Positions 42,938 through 50,899 of a stretch of DNA of 64,000 bases are shown piece after piece. Positions within the stretch are counted from its first letter, which is position 1; each line of letters opens with the position of its first letter. The notes under the pieces were generated by a model, which was given only the letters and a program-made list of their open reading frames with translations, was not told where the DNA came from and searched no databases. Origin of the DNA: an uncultured Prevotellaceae bacterium. Lineage in GTDB: Bacteria > Bacteroidota > Bacteroidia > Bacteroidales > Bacteroidaceae. Both the position numbers and the translations under genes were made by a program. The stretch is from assembly GCA_947176895.1 (NCBI GenBank), contig CAMWSK010000003.1:62001-126000 (forward strand), given 5' to 3'.

Positions 42938-45900
42938 GCACTACGTATGGCTGACGGGATTGTTCCTTGCGTTGGGAATGCTCTCTTGCAGTCGTTCCGT
43001 CCGGCCTGTCCAAGGCGATGTCTTGGAACAGTTGGATGTCCGTGCCTACGAGATGCGTTATCGGGACGTGAAAGAGACCGAGCGTCTGGCTCGGGAAGCC
43101 CTGCGCCTCAGCGGGGGAACCGATGATGTGGCCCAATTGAATCTGGCTTATGTGGCCTATCAGCGCATGGATTTTGACGGTGTGGAGCGGATTTTGCGTA
43201 AGTTAAAAGGAAACACGCATAATCAGGTCTACCTGCTTTGCGCTGATGTAATGACCATGAAGACGGTGCAGCGCACGGGTGACTATACGGCTTTTTTCAG
43301 GGCGATGTATGATGCGCAACGGCGGATGAAGCGTATTGAGGAGGAACAAGAGGACCTTAGTGAACTGGAGCACGTCTTTTGGCTTTATTCGTGCAGTGAA
43401 TTTCATATCATTGCCTCTACCTATTATTATTATCAAGGGCAGGAAGACCTGTCCAAGCAACATATCCGCAAGGTGGGAGAACGCTATCTGAGTGCTTCCG
43501 ACACTGCACAGTGGATTTACTATAACTACATGTTGGGTTCGGGGGGGCTGGTAGATGCTCCCACCCGGGAGGAGGTGACACTCACGGAATTTGACCACCT
43601 TATCACGGCATACCGCCTGAGCCACAAGAAGCGGTACCTGTATTTCGAGGGAAATGCCATGCAGGCGTTGGCTCAGATGGTCAGGCAGCATTATGGAATG
43701 TTGAGGACACGTCGTCCCGAGGAGCTTCTTTTGCTGGAGGTCGGGATGAAGGCTGCGGGAGAGGATGATTTGAGTCTCGCCCTTTGCCAACGGGCAATCA
43801 AGTTGTTTACGACCTATGACGACATGTTCCAGATGGCTTGCTGTTACCGGACGATGGGACAGTTGCTCTTCTCACAAGGACGATACGAGGAAGCCTTGAG
43901 TCAGTATGCCCGGGCGCTGCACCAGGTCAATCGCCATCATCTTAATTATTATCATTGTACCGATACGCTTGTCCTTTATGATACCGATTATCCGGAGGTC
44001 AGCCTCGAGGCCATGTGGCTGCAGAACGAAAGCGTGAAGACCGTGCCGGAATGGATTGCAGGCATACGTGAACAAATCTCGCAAACATATAGTGCCTTGG
44101 GCATGAAGTGGGCCAGCGACTATAATCGGAATGTCTATCTGGACATCCTGCAACTGACCAATCAGAATGACGAACTGGAGGTTCGTCGCGCACAGCTTCA
44201 AGTGGAACAGGGCAAACTTCGTCTGCGGACCTATTTTGTCATTTTCCTGTTCCTCGGGTTGCTGGTCATGCTGTGGGCCTATCGTCGTCGGGTGTCAAAG
44301 CGTGTGTTCTCGCTTCGCAAACAGCTGGATGACTTGCAATCGGGTGAATGGGTGCCTGCTTCTGTTCAACAGCTGAAAGAGCAGGAGGAGGATGCAGAGG
44401 AGCAGTTAGCCGCAACGCGACTGCAATTAATCAAATGCAAACAGCAGAATGTTGTGGGACGTGCCCGCGTGTCGTTGGTTCATGCCATCTTGCCGTTCCT
44501 TGACCGTGTCAGGGGCGAGGTGATTCGCATGAAACGTGAAGGTGGGGTGAGCGAATACCGACGGACGTATATTCAGGAGTTGGTGAACCAGATTGCCGAT
44601 TATAACGATATCCTTACCGAGTGGATACGTATGCGTCAGGGGCGGTTGGCTCTGAACATCCGCACCGTGGAATTGGGGAGTTTGTTCCGTATCGTGGGAG
44701 AAGGGCGACAGGCTTTTGAGCAGAAGGGTGTCAGTCTGGAACTGCATCCAACGGAACTGAAAGTGAAGGCCGATGAAGCTCTGACCCTGTTTATGATAAA
44801 CACCTTGGCCGACAATGCCAGAAAATTCACACCACAGGGCGGACGGGTGGAGGTGTCGGCCCACACGGTGGAGGATTGTGTGGAGGTAAGCGTGTGCGAC
44901 ACCGGTATAGGCCTCAGTCCCGAAGACATCGACACGTTGAACAATAACCAGGTTTATGACCCGGAGACAATAGGAAACAGCCAAAGTGACCAAAAGGGTT
45001 TCGGCTTCGGTTTGGCCAATTGCCGTGGAATCATAGAGAAATACAAGAAGCACAGTGAGCTTTTCCGTAACAGTCTCTTCGGCGTGCGAAGCAATTCCTC
45101 CTCCGGCTGTACTTTCTTCTTCCGTTTGCCCCGTGTGCTGGGCGTAGTGGTCTTTTTCTTATTCTTGCCTGTTTCCGGCATGGCGCAAAGCGCACGGGCC
45201 CTTTATGATTCGCTTTATCATGCCAATCTTCGGGAGGATTATTCTTTGGCGCTTGATTATGGCGATAAAGCTCTTGGTGCAGATTCTCTGGATCATCGCA
45301 CCGAGATGGGTATTCGTAACGAGATGGCCTTGGCCGCTTTGGCATTGAACGATTGGGAGACCTACGAAGTGCATAACGCACGCTACACCCAGTTGCAGAA
45401 GCAGCTTAATCAAGATGCCACGCTGCCCGAATATGTCAATCGCATGGAGGCCTATCACCGCAACTCCCGTCTTTTGCTCTTGTTCATCATCCTGTTGTCA
45501 ATGGGGGCTTTGTGGCTTGTCTACAAGTTGTTTGTCAATCGGCGCCTGATGATTGAGACCGATGTGCAGTGCCAATTGGACTTGTTAAAAGAGGAGCAGG
45601 AAGAGGCTCTTCGCAGACAGATAGGCATATTGAACGACGGTACCAAGCAAAATATGTTCGAGTTACAACGCGTATATGTGCAGAATCAGGTGCTCGACAA
45701 TTGTCTCAGCACCATCAAGCATGAATCGATGTATTATCCCGCACGTATCCGCCATCTGGCTCAGGACATTCATGAGGGCGGGCGTGTTGCCCCGTTGGAG
45801 GAAACGGTTAACTATTATCGCCACATCTTCTCCATCCTTATGCAGCAGGCCGACGATCAGGTGGCCCGGCCCGGTTTCAAGCGCCAAAGTCTTTCTTCGG

Positions 45901-46325
45901 ATGAGATAAGGGAAATGTTGGTTTCGGTGCTTCGCAAGGGAGGATGGCTGGCTTCGGATGGGGTTATGTCCGGCGGGGAAGAGGCCTTGGTGATGGCCGA
46001 TTCCGTGCTTATGGAGTTTTTCTGTCAGCAATTGGTACAGGGATTGGCCGGCCGGCATTACCTCGCTCCCTCCTCTTGCCGTGTATGCACCTCCCATTCT
46101 CCGTCCGGCAGTTTTGTCCTTTTTGAACTGAATGTTTCTGGAACGATGCTCGATGACGAGCAAATTTCCCGAATGTTCATGCCATCGGTACAGGGCCTTC
46201 CTCTTTATGTGGCCCGTCAGATTATCCGTGAGCATGATACATATAGCGGCAATCCCGGCCTGCGTCTGCTGGCTCAGTCCACAGACGATGGTTATCGGGT
46301 GGTGTTTACCCTGTCAAAGAAGTAG
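42927..46325 (+). CDS. Very large double sensor histidine kinase (TPR-TM-kinase fused to TPR-TM-kinase-like half; DUF5112/DUF5113 type)
   Basis: A 1132-residue protein. First half: lipobox-like signal (MLSC near 21), periplasmic TPR-like helices to about 430, a membrane helix (435-451), a histidine-containing helix (SLVHAILPFL, His519) and a HATPase domain with N box (NTLADNARKF, about 625), DTGIGLS (about 658) and GFGFGLAN (about 691). Second half: a second signal-like hydrophobic stretch (737-754), a short sensor part, a membrane helix (849-869), another candidate H box (IKHESMYYPARI, His932) and a degenerate ATPase-like end without clear N or G boxes. It is followed by its probable response regulator. 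Confidence 0.8.
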   Translation: MHSKHYVWLTGLFLALGMLSCSRSVRPVQGDVLEQLDVRAYEMRYRDVKETERLAREALRLSGGTDDVAQLNLAYVAYQRMDFDGVERILRKLKGNTHNQVYLLCADVMTMKTVQRTGDYTAFFRAMYDAQRRMKRIEEEQEDLSELEHVFWLYSCSEFHIIASTYYYYQGQEDLSKQHIRKVGERYLSASDTAQWIYYNYMLGSGGLVDAPTREEVTLTEFDHLITAYRLSHKKRYLYFEGNAMQALAQMVRQHYGMLRTRRPEELLLLEVGMKAAGEDDLSLALCQRAIKLFTTYDDMFQMACCYRTMGQLLFSQGRYEEALSQYARALHQVNRHHLNYYHCTDTLVLYDTDYPEVSLEAMWLQNESVKTVPEWIAGIREQISQTYSALGMKWASDYNRNVYLDILQLTNQNDELEVRRAQLQVEQGKLRLRTYFVIFLFLGLLVMLWAYRRRVSKRVFSLRKQLDDLQSGEWVPASVQQLKEQEEDAEEQLAATRLQLIKCKQQNVVGRARVSLVHAILPFLDRVRGEVIRMKREGGVSEYRRTYIQELVNQIADYNDILTEWIRMRQGRLALNIRTVELGSLFRIVGEGRQAFEQKGVSLELHPTELKVKADEALTLFMINTLADNARKFTPQGGRVEVSAHTVEDCVEVSVCDTGIGLSPEDIDTLNNNQVYDPETIGNSQSDQKGFGFGLANCRGIIEKYKKHSELFRNSLFGVRSNSSSGCTFFFRLPRVLGVVVFFLFLPVSGMAQSARALYDSLYHANLREDYSLALDYGDKALGADSLDHRTEMGIRNEMALAALALNDWETYEVHNARYTQLQKQLNQDATLPEYVNRMEAYHRNSRLLLLFIILLSMGALWLVYKLFVNRRLMIETDVQCQLDLLKEEQEEALRRQIGILNDGTKQNMFELQRVYVQNQVLDNCLSTIKHESMYYPARIRHLAQDIHEGGRVAPLEETVNYYRHIFSILMQQADDQVARPGFKRQSLSSDEIREMLVSVLRKGGWLASDGVMSGGEEALVMADSVLMEFFCQQLVQGLAGRHYLAPSSCRVCTSHSPSGSFVLFELNVSGTMLDDEQISRMFMPSVQGLPLYVARQIIREHDTYSGNPGLRLLAQSTDDGYRVVFTLSKK

Positions 46326-46351
46326 TATATAACCAATCATAAAACAGAATT

Positions 46352-47071
46352 ATGTCTCCATTTACCGTAATTATAGTAGAGGATGTGAAGCTTGAGCTGA
46401 AGGGCACGCAGGAGATTTTCCGCAGCGAGATACCCGAGGCCACCATCTTGGGAACGGCACAGAACGAGAGCGAAGTATGGAAACTCTTTCGCCAACAAGT
46501 GCCCGATTTGCTGTTGCTTGACTTAGGTCTGGGCGGAAGTACCACCGTGGGTGTGGACATCTGCCGCCAGGTTCGCCAAAGCTATCCCTCCGTTCGTGTG
46601 TTGGTGTTCACCGGCGAGGTGCTCAACGAACGATTGTGGGTCGAGGTGCTCAACGCCGGGGCCGCTGGCATTGTACTCAAGACGGGGGAATTGCTCACCC
46701 GCAACGAGGTGAAGTTGGCCATGAACGGGCGCAACTATGTGTTCAACGAACCTATTCTGGAAAAGATAATAGCCAGATATAAGCGCATTGTGTGTGAGGA
46801 AACCTTGCGCACAGACGCACTTATCCATTATGATATAGACGAGTACGACGAGATTTATCTGCGCCATTTGGCCTTGGGTTATACGAAGGATATGATTGCC
46901 CAGTTGCGCACCATGCCTTTCGGCACCAAAAGTCTGGAGAAGCGCCAGGCCGAACTTATCGGCCGCCTGTTCTCCGAGAGCGAACGCCAGGGGGTGAATG
47001 CCACGCGTCTGGTGGTGCGTGCCCTGCAGCTTCATATTCTTGACCTTGATAATCTTCACGCCGATGATTAA
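46352..47071 (+). CDS. Response regulator with LuxR-like C-terminal domain
   Basis: A 239-residue protein. The receiver domain (1-130) has the acidic pair in VIIVEDVK, the phospho-acceptor Asp in LLLLDLGLGG (about residue 57), the conserved Thr in VLVFTGE and Lys in GIVLKTGE. The C-terminal part (about 165-239) is helical (IYLRHLALGYTKDMIAQL, GTKSLEKRQAELIGRL) and looks like a divergent LuxR-type DNA-binding domain. It starts 26 nt after the double sensor kinase, its likely partner. Targets unknown. Confidence 0.87.
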   Translation: MSPFTVIIVEDVKLELKGTQEIFRSEIPEATILGTAQNESEVWKLFRQQVPDLLLLDLGLGGSTTVGVDICRQVRQSYPSVRVLVFTGEVLNERLWVEVLNAGAAGIVLKTGELLTRNEVKLAMNGRNYVFNEPILEKIIARYKRIVCEETLRTDALIHYDIDEYDEIYLRHLALGYTKDMIAQLRTMPFGTKSLEKRQAELIGRLFSESERQGVNATRLVVRALQLHILDLDNLHADD

Positions 47072-47582
47072 TCGTTTTTTTCAGATTGCCATCGTTTTGG
47101 CTCTGCTTCTTGCCCTGCTTTCGTGCATTGCCTTCATCATGGGCTTGCCTGTCAACAATCTGTTGTCGGCTGAAGGCTTTCGCTGGTTGTTGGTACATGG
47201 AGTGCAGGATGGAGCATTCCGTTATCTGCCCGCTGCGGTGCTTGCGGCTATTGCGTTGGGCACCGTTCCTTTGCGCCGCACCCGACACAGCACTTTCCAA
47301 CTCTTCCTGCGTTACGCCCTGCTTTTGGGCTTTTGGATTTTCATGGGGCTATGGAAGAACAGCCCGTTGCGAGGCATCTCCGGTGGCTTGTGGCCTTCAC
47401 CCTTGAGCCATAGCTGGTTTGCCATCCTTTGTCTTTCACTCACGGCGGTGAATCTTTCTTTCGCATGGAATCGGGTGGGGCAGGCTTTGGCCGATGGCAT
47501 ACGCCGGTATGCTTTGGCTTTGTCGGCCTTCCTTGTTCTTGCTTTCTTGTATAATGAACTAAACTACATCTTATGGACATAG
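47064..47582 (+). CDS. Small multi-pass membrane protein
   Basis: A 172-residue protein with about five hydrophobic segments (near 6-27, 45-65, 82-100, 112-130 and 145-165). ATG 47064 overlaps the end of the response regulator gene by 8 nt, and its stop overlaps the helicase start by 10 nt, so it is translationally coupled on both sides. The stretch GLPVNNLLSAEGFRWLLVHG recalls the N-terminal part of AbgT-like transporters, but the rest of that family is missing. Function unknown. Confidence 0.6.
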   Translation: MINRFFQIAIVLALLLALLSCIAFIMGLPVNNLLSAEGFRWLLVHGVQDGAFRYLPAAVLAAIALGTVPLRRTRHSTFQLFLRYALLLGFWIFMGLWKNSPLRGISGGLWPSPLSHSWFAILCLSLTAVNLSFAWNRVGQALADGIRRYALALSAFLVLAFLYNELNYILWT

Positions 47583-49864
47583 ACATCCTGCTTTCTCAAC
47601 TCAACGATGCCCAGCGCTCTTCCGTGGAGTACTGCGACGGTCCTTCCTTGGTCATCGCCGGGGCAGGCAGTGGCAAGACGCGGGTACTCACCTATAAGGT
47701 CGCCTATCTGTTGGCCCGGGGATTCAGTCCGTGGTCCATTCTGGTGCTGACCTTTACCAACAAGGCCGCCAAGGAGATGCGCGAACGTGTTTGCCGGTTG
47801 GTGGGCGACAGCGATACCGGTGCCTTGTGGATGGGCACTTTCCATAGCGTGTTTGCCCGCATCCTGCGTATCGAGTGCGAGCATATCGGCTATTCCCACG
47901 ATTTCACCATCTATGACGCCCAGGATGCCCAAAGTCTGGTGAAGCAGATTGTCAAGGAGATGGGGCTGGACGAGAAGCTATACAAACCCGGTATGGTGGC
48001 TTCACGCATCAGCGAGGCGAAGAACAATATGGTCACATCGGAGGCTTATGCCCGGGACTATGAGACCATGCAGCGCGACCGGCTGCAACAGGTGGGGCAG
48101 ATTCATGCCGTCTATTCCGCCTATCAGCAACGTCTGCGCCAAAGCGATGCGATGGATTTCGATGATCTGCTTGTCAACACCTACCGGTTGCTGAAGTCAA
48201 ATCCCGAGGTGAGAGAGAGGTATCAACAGCGTTTCCGCTTCGTGTTGGTAGATGAGTATCAGGATACCAATCGTGTGCAACACGAGGTGGTGAAGTTGCT
48301 CACCGAGCAGCATCACCGCGTGTGTGTGGTGGGCGATGATGCCCAGAGCATCTACAGTTTCCGGGGCGCGGTGATCGACAACATCCTTGACTTTCAAAAG
48401 CTCTACCCCGAGACCAAACTCTTCAAACTGGAACAGAACTACCGCAGCACGCAGACCATCGTAGGTGCGGCCAACAGCCTGATAGACCACAACCGGAATC
48501 AGATTCGTAAGGACGTGTATAGCAAGAACGAGAAGGGCGAACCCATCGATGTGCTTGAGGCTTATAGCGACAAAGAGGAGGCCAGCATCGTGATGCGGCG
48601 CATCCGCTCGTTGCGCCAACGGCAGCCTTTGGAGTGGAGCGATTTCGCCATTCTTTACCGTACCAATGCGCAAAGCCGAACCTTCGAGGAAGAGTTCCGC
48701 CGTCAGGGTATGCCTTATCGCATCGTGGGCGGCTTTTCGTTCTATCAGCGCAAGGAGGTGAAGGATGCGGTGGCCTATCTTCGTCTGGCCGTGAACCCCA
48801 ACGACGAGACATCTCTGCGCCGCGTCATCAACTATCCCACACGCGGCATCGGCAACACCACCGTTCAAAAGGTGAGTCTGGCGGCAGCCGAGGCCGATGT
48901 GCCCATGTATCGGGTGGTGTCCTCCCCCGAGGACTTCTCCACGGGATTGAATGCCGCCACATGTCAGCGGTTGAAGGCTTTTGCCGGGATGGTCGACACG
49001 GCCCGCCTGATGGCCGAAGAGAAGGATGCCTATGAAGTGGCCACATATATTATTAAGGAGAGTGGGTTGTGGTCGAACATCTTTTCGGGAAAAACAATCG
49101 AAGACCTCAACAGCCAGCAATATCTGCAGGAACTGATGGACGGCATCGCCTCATACGTGGACGAAGCCACCGAGGCCGGTCAGTCCGCTTCGCTCACACA
49201 ATACTTGCAGGACATCTCGCTGTTGAGCGACCTGGAGGAGGGCGAGACGGATGAGGGCAACAGAATCACGCTCATGACGGCCCATTCTGCCAAGGGATTG
49301 GAGTTCCCCGTGGTGTTTGTGGTGGGCATGGAAGAGGGCTTGTTCCCGGGCGAGCGTCTCACCACGCAACGTGAGATTGAAGAGGAGCGCCGGCTGTTTT
49401 ATGTGGCCATGACGCGTGCCGAGCACCGGCTTTTTATCACGTGGAGCCGTTCGCGTGTGCGTTTCGGGCAGTTTACCAATTGCACCCGTTCGCGTTTCAT
49501 CGGCGAGATATCCTCCGATTTCCTGAATAATGCCAAAGGGGCGGGGCGTGCCTTCTTTGTTCATGATGAGCCGGAGCGTCCCAAAGAAAGGGTCGTGGTT
49601 GAGAAGAAGCCCGTCCCCGTTGCTCCTGCCCGCCTTACTTCGATGCGCAGCGTCACCTCGTCCTACACGGCCCAAGCCCCTTTGCCCGCCTCGTCTGCCG
49701 GTCTGAGTGTGGGCTGCCGCATCCGCCACCAGCGTTTTGGCGTGGGTACGGTCAGGGAGATTCAAGGCACAGGGTTGGACACGAAAGCCACCGTGGAGTT
49801 TGAAAACGTGGGTACCAAACAGCTCCTTCTTCGCTTTTCCAAGTTTGATCTTTTGGACGCTTGA
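47573..49864 (+). CDS. UvrD/PcrA-type superfamily 1 DNA helicase
   Basis: A 763-residue 3'-5' helicase. Motifs in order: Q motif and Walker A AGAGSGKTRVLT (about 29-40), motif Ia TFTNKAAKEM, Walker B VDEYQDTN (about 225-232), motif III GDDAQSIYSFRGA, motif IV EQNYRST, motif V LMTAHSAKGLEFPVVFVVG and motif VI YVAMTRAEHRLFI. The C-terminal tail carries the GCRIRHQRFGVGTV(R) tudor-like segment that in PcrA/UvrD contacts RNA polymerase. Roles in excision repair and replication conflict are from the family; PcrA versus UvrD naming is not decided. Confidence 0.93.
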   Translation: MDIDILLSQLNDAQRSSVEYCDGPSLVIAGAGSGKTRVLTYKVAYLLARGFSPWSILVLTFTNKAAKEMRERVCRLVGDSDTGALWMGTFHSVFARILRIECEHIGYSHDFTIYDAQDAQSLVKQIVKEMGLDEKLYKPGMVASRISEAKNNMVTSEAYARDYETMQRDRLQQVGQIHAVYSAYQQRLRQSDAMDFDDLLVNTYRLLKSNPEVRERYQQRFRFVLVDEYQDTNRVQHEVVKLLTEQHHRVCVVGDDAQSIYSFRGAVIDNILDFQKLYPETKLFKLEQNYRSTQTIVGAANSLIDHNRNQIRKDVYSKNEKGEPIDVLEAYSDKEEASIVMRRIRSLRQRQPLEWSDFAILYRTNAQSRTFEEEFRRQGMPYRIVGGFSFYQRKEVKDAVAYLRLAVNPNDETSLRRVINYPTRGIGNTTVQKVSLAAAEADVPMYRVVSSPEDFSTGLNAATCQRLKAFAGMVDTARLMAEEKDAYEVATYIIKESGLWSNIFSGKTIEDLNSQQYLQELMDGIASYVDEATEAGQSASLTQYLQDISLLSDLEEGETDEGNRITLMTAHSAKGLEFPVVFVVGMEEGLFPGERLTTQREIEEERRLFYVAMTRAEHRLFITWSRSRVRFGQFTNCTRSRFIGEISSDFLNNAKGAGRAFFVHDEPERPKERVVVEKKPVPVAPARLTSMRSVTSSYTAQAPLPASSAGLSVGCRIRHQRFGVGTVREIQGTGLDTKATVEFENVGTKQLLLRFSKFDLLDA

Positions 49865-49890
49865 TTTTTTGCAAGCTGACGTGCAAATAT

Positions 49891-49933
49891 AAACATCGCG
49901 ATGTTTCAACAAAAACATCGCGGTGTTTTTTAG
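49891..49933 (+). repeat. Intergenic palindromic repeat, array D (2 variant units)
   Basis: Two units about 22 nt apart: AAACATCGCGATGTTTCAAC and AAACATCGCGGTGTTTTTTA. The dyad is kept but the centre is CGCG rather than GTTC. Located between convergent genes (helicase and CapA-like), where the palindromes and T6 run could act as terminator. Confidence 0.7.
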
Positions 49934-49954
49934 AAGTTGTCGGGGGAATGAATC

Positions 49955-50899
49955 TCATCCTCCGGATACGGGTCTGCAGTGGTGAATGCGGATGGGATGA
50001 GTGGTGGCCTTGAGTGTGTCCCGGCGGAGGGTGATGCGTGCCATGACTGCCCGGCAGGTTTCCGGAGCGTGTTGGTCGAAGACGAAGTTGCCCAAGCTGT
50101 AGAAGACCGGGATGGAGTCGTAGGGTCGCTGCGGTTGCACCACATGGGGATGATGGCCTATGATGGCATCGGCGCCTGCTGCGGTGAGCACTCGTGCCTG
50201 TCGTATCTGTTGTGGCGTGGCATGGTTTTGGAACTCTGTGCCCCAGTGGAGCACACAGATGATGTGGTGCGACGGATGCCGGGACCGGTAGGCGCGTATG
50301 GCCTCGGCCAGTTGTGCGGCATTTGTCCGGCAAGGGGAGGTGTCGGACGGGTCGGGCATCCAATTTTCCAGAGGGATGAGCACGGCACAGAAGAGGGCTG
50401 CCGTGATGCTGCCTTTATGTATGAGGGTGGGAGAGAGGCGTTGCTCGGGGTTGTCGCCCCATCCCATGGGCGTGATGCCTGCCCGGCACAGGACCTCCAC
50501 GGTGGAGCGTAGGCCTTGGAATCCCTGGTCGTTGCTATGGTTGTTGGCCAGGGTGGCGTGGGTGATGCCTGCCCTGCGCATGACGGATGCCGTGCATGTG
50601 TCGGCACGGAAGATGAAACGTTTTCCCAACGGGGTGGAGACTTCGGTGAGCGGACATTCCAGATTGATGACTGTGGCATCGGCCGTATGGAAAAGGGAGT
50701 CCACTCCGCTAAAGAGCCATTCCCAACCATGTTTCCCGGTCTCGCGGCGCACGCCTCGGTCCAGGAGCACGTCTCCCGTGAAGAGGATGACCAGCGAGTC
50801 ATCCTCTTCACGGGAAGTGTCTGTCCGCGATGTCACTCCCCGGTCGCATGAGACGACCGGCAGCATGGCAAGGAATAGCGGAAGTGCACGCATCAGCAT
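49955..50899 (-). CDS. CapA-family (poly-gamma-glutamate synthesis/metallophosphatase-like) lipoprotein
   Basis: About 314 residues from ATG 50899, which overlaps the stop of the DUF3160 gene as ATGCTGA. The signal peptide ends in a lipobox (LPVVSC, Cys about 18). The metallophosphoesterase-like core is plain: ILFTGDVLLDRGV, NLECPLTE, ANNHSNDQG, HWGTEF and IGHHPHV with FYSLGNFVFD. CapA is linked to poly-gamma-glutamate capsule in Bacillus, but no capB/capC genes are near, so the substrate here is unknown. Last gene of a three-lipoprotein operon. Confidence 0.87.
   Translation of the reverse strand: MLMRALPLFLAMLPVVSCDRGVTSRTDTSREEDDSLVILFTGDVLLDRGVRRETGKHGWEWLFSGVDSLFHTADATVINLECPLTEVSTPLGKRFIFRADTCTASVMRRAGITHATLANNHSNDQGFQGLRSTVEVLCRAGITPMGWGDNPEQRLSPTLIHKGSITAALFCAVLIPLENWMPDPSDTSPCRTNAAQLAEAIRAYRSRHPSHHIICVLHWGTEFQNHATPQQIRQARVLTAAGADAIIGHHPHVVQPQRPYDSIPVFYSLGNFVFDQHAPETCRAVMARITLRRDTLKATTHPIRIHHCRPVSGG

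Noticed and set aside
42927..46325. Treating the sensor kinase as a hybrid kinase with an internal receiver domain
   Set aside because: No receiver signature (acidic pair, phospho-acceptor Asp, Lys) is found in the second half; it begins with a second signal-like helix and sensor region instead.
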